Positions 5,298-5,408 of a DNA stretch of 5,408 bases are shown piece after piece. The stretch spans positions 1 through 5,408 of the forward strand of contig JBLMZW010000250.1 of NCBI GenBank assembly GCA_050259035.1. Direction: 5' to 3'. Source of the DNA: JBLMZW01 sp050259035. Lineage in GTDB: Bacteria; Bacillota; Syntrophomonadia; Syntrophomonadales; DTU052. Below the pieces are notes generated by a model. It ran no database searches and had not been told where the DNA came from. It was given only the letters and a program-made list of their open reading frames with translations. Numbering within the stretch: the first letter of the stretch is position 1; each line of letters opens with the position of its first letter. The translations under genes and the position numbers were made by a program.

Positions 5298-5408
5298 TTG
5301 TTAGATTATTTTGATGACGATAACATTGACATCGAATTAGGCCCCCGGATCAGAATTTCCAGCAGATCGCGCCAGCGCCCCACTGCCGAAACGGCTGCTG
5401 CCAAGTAT
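5298..5408 (+). CDS. start of a further operon gene, unidentified, N-terminal IDIEL motif (partial)
   Basis: The reading frame is open from a TTG at 5298 to the window edge (37 codons). GGGAG (5284-5288) lies 9 bases upstream, and the E2 stop is 15 bases before the start. The product begins M-L-D-Y-F-D-D-D-N-I-D-I-E-L-G-P, then becomes Arg/Ser-rich (R-I-R-I-S-S-R-S-R-Q-R), then Thr/Ala-rich. This looks like a disordered N-terminus rather than a folded domain, so the function cannot be read here. An ATG at 5290 is in another frame and stops after four codons. The gene shares the TTG start habit of the E2 and the acidic motif of the protease and E2, which argues it belongs to the same system. 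It is in frame with the E2, so read-through of the TGA would fuse them. Confidence 0.7.
   Translation, partial: MLDYFDDDNIDIELGPRIRISSRSRQRPTAETAAAKY
5325..5339 (+). other. IDIEL motif copy 4, N-terminus of the downstream gene product
   Basis: Codons ATT GAC ATC GAA TTA encode I-D-I-E-L at residues 10-14, directly after D-D-D-N. It is an exact protein-level match to the copies in the protease and the E2, with different codon choices. Confidence 0.7.

Noticed and set aside
1..5408. CRISPR arrays, tRNA or rRNA genes, insertion sequences, attachment sites
   Set aside because: I saw no regularly spaced repeats, cloverleaf-like or rRNA stretches, transposase motifs or terminal inverted repeats.

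Overview
The window looks like chromosomal DNA from a Gram-positive, Clostridia-like Firmicute. Strong purine-rich ribosome binding sites precede most genes, two genes start with TTG, base composition is moderate (mid-40s % GC by eye), and the proteins resemble those of anaerobic Firmicutes. This placement is an inference; no rRNA or other marker gene is present.

Layout. Positions 2-73 (+) hold what may be the last codons of a gene that begins outside the window. A terminator hairpin (95-118) and a convergent gene (153-1001, -) for a polytopic membrane protein follow. A 266-base divergent intergenic region (1002-1267) then separates this from a rightward gene set that fills the rest of the window. 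In order these are: a secreted, membrane-anchored trypsin-like protease (1268-2179); a small ubiquitin-like protein (2208-2477); an E1-like activating enzyme (2486-3727); a membrane-anchored JAB/JAMM isopeptidase (3756-4637); an E2-like conjugating enzyme (4704-5282); and the first 37 codons of a further gene (5298-5408). Gaps are 28, 8, 28, 66 and 15 bases, all on one strand, which suggests one operon.

How the genes fit together. The core is a complete ubiquitin-type pathway. The Ubl ends in an exposed glycine; the E1 has the adenylation motifs and a candidate catalytic cysteine; the E2 has HPN plus a catalytic cysteine; and the JAB has a perfect JAMM metal motif for deconjugation. No E3 is visible. 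Two components are tied to the membrane. The JAB has a transmembrane helix after its catalytic domain. The protease should expose its trypsin domain outside the cell and a short acidic tail inside.

The most striking observation is a short acidic-hydrophobic motif, I-D-I-E-L. It occurs in the cytoplasmic tail of the protease, in the E2 tail (once exactly, once as L-D-I-D-L-L), and near the N-terminus of the next gene product. The copies use different codons and lie in otherwise unrelated proteins. They resemble eukaryotic SUMO-interacting motifs (a short beta strand flanked by acids). I infer that they may be docking sites for the Ubl or another shared partner, bringing the conjugation machinery to the membrane protease. 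Prokaryotic Ubl-E1-E2-JAB operons are a known class; the protease link and the shared motif are the parts I would regard as possibly undescribed.
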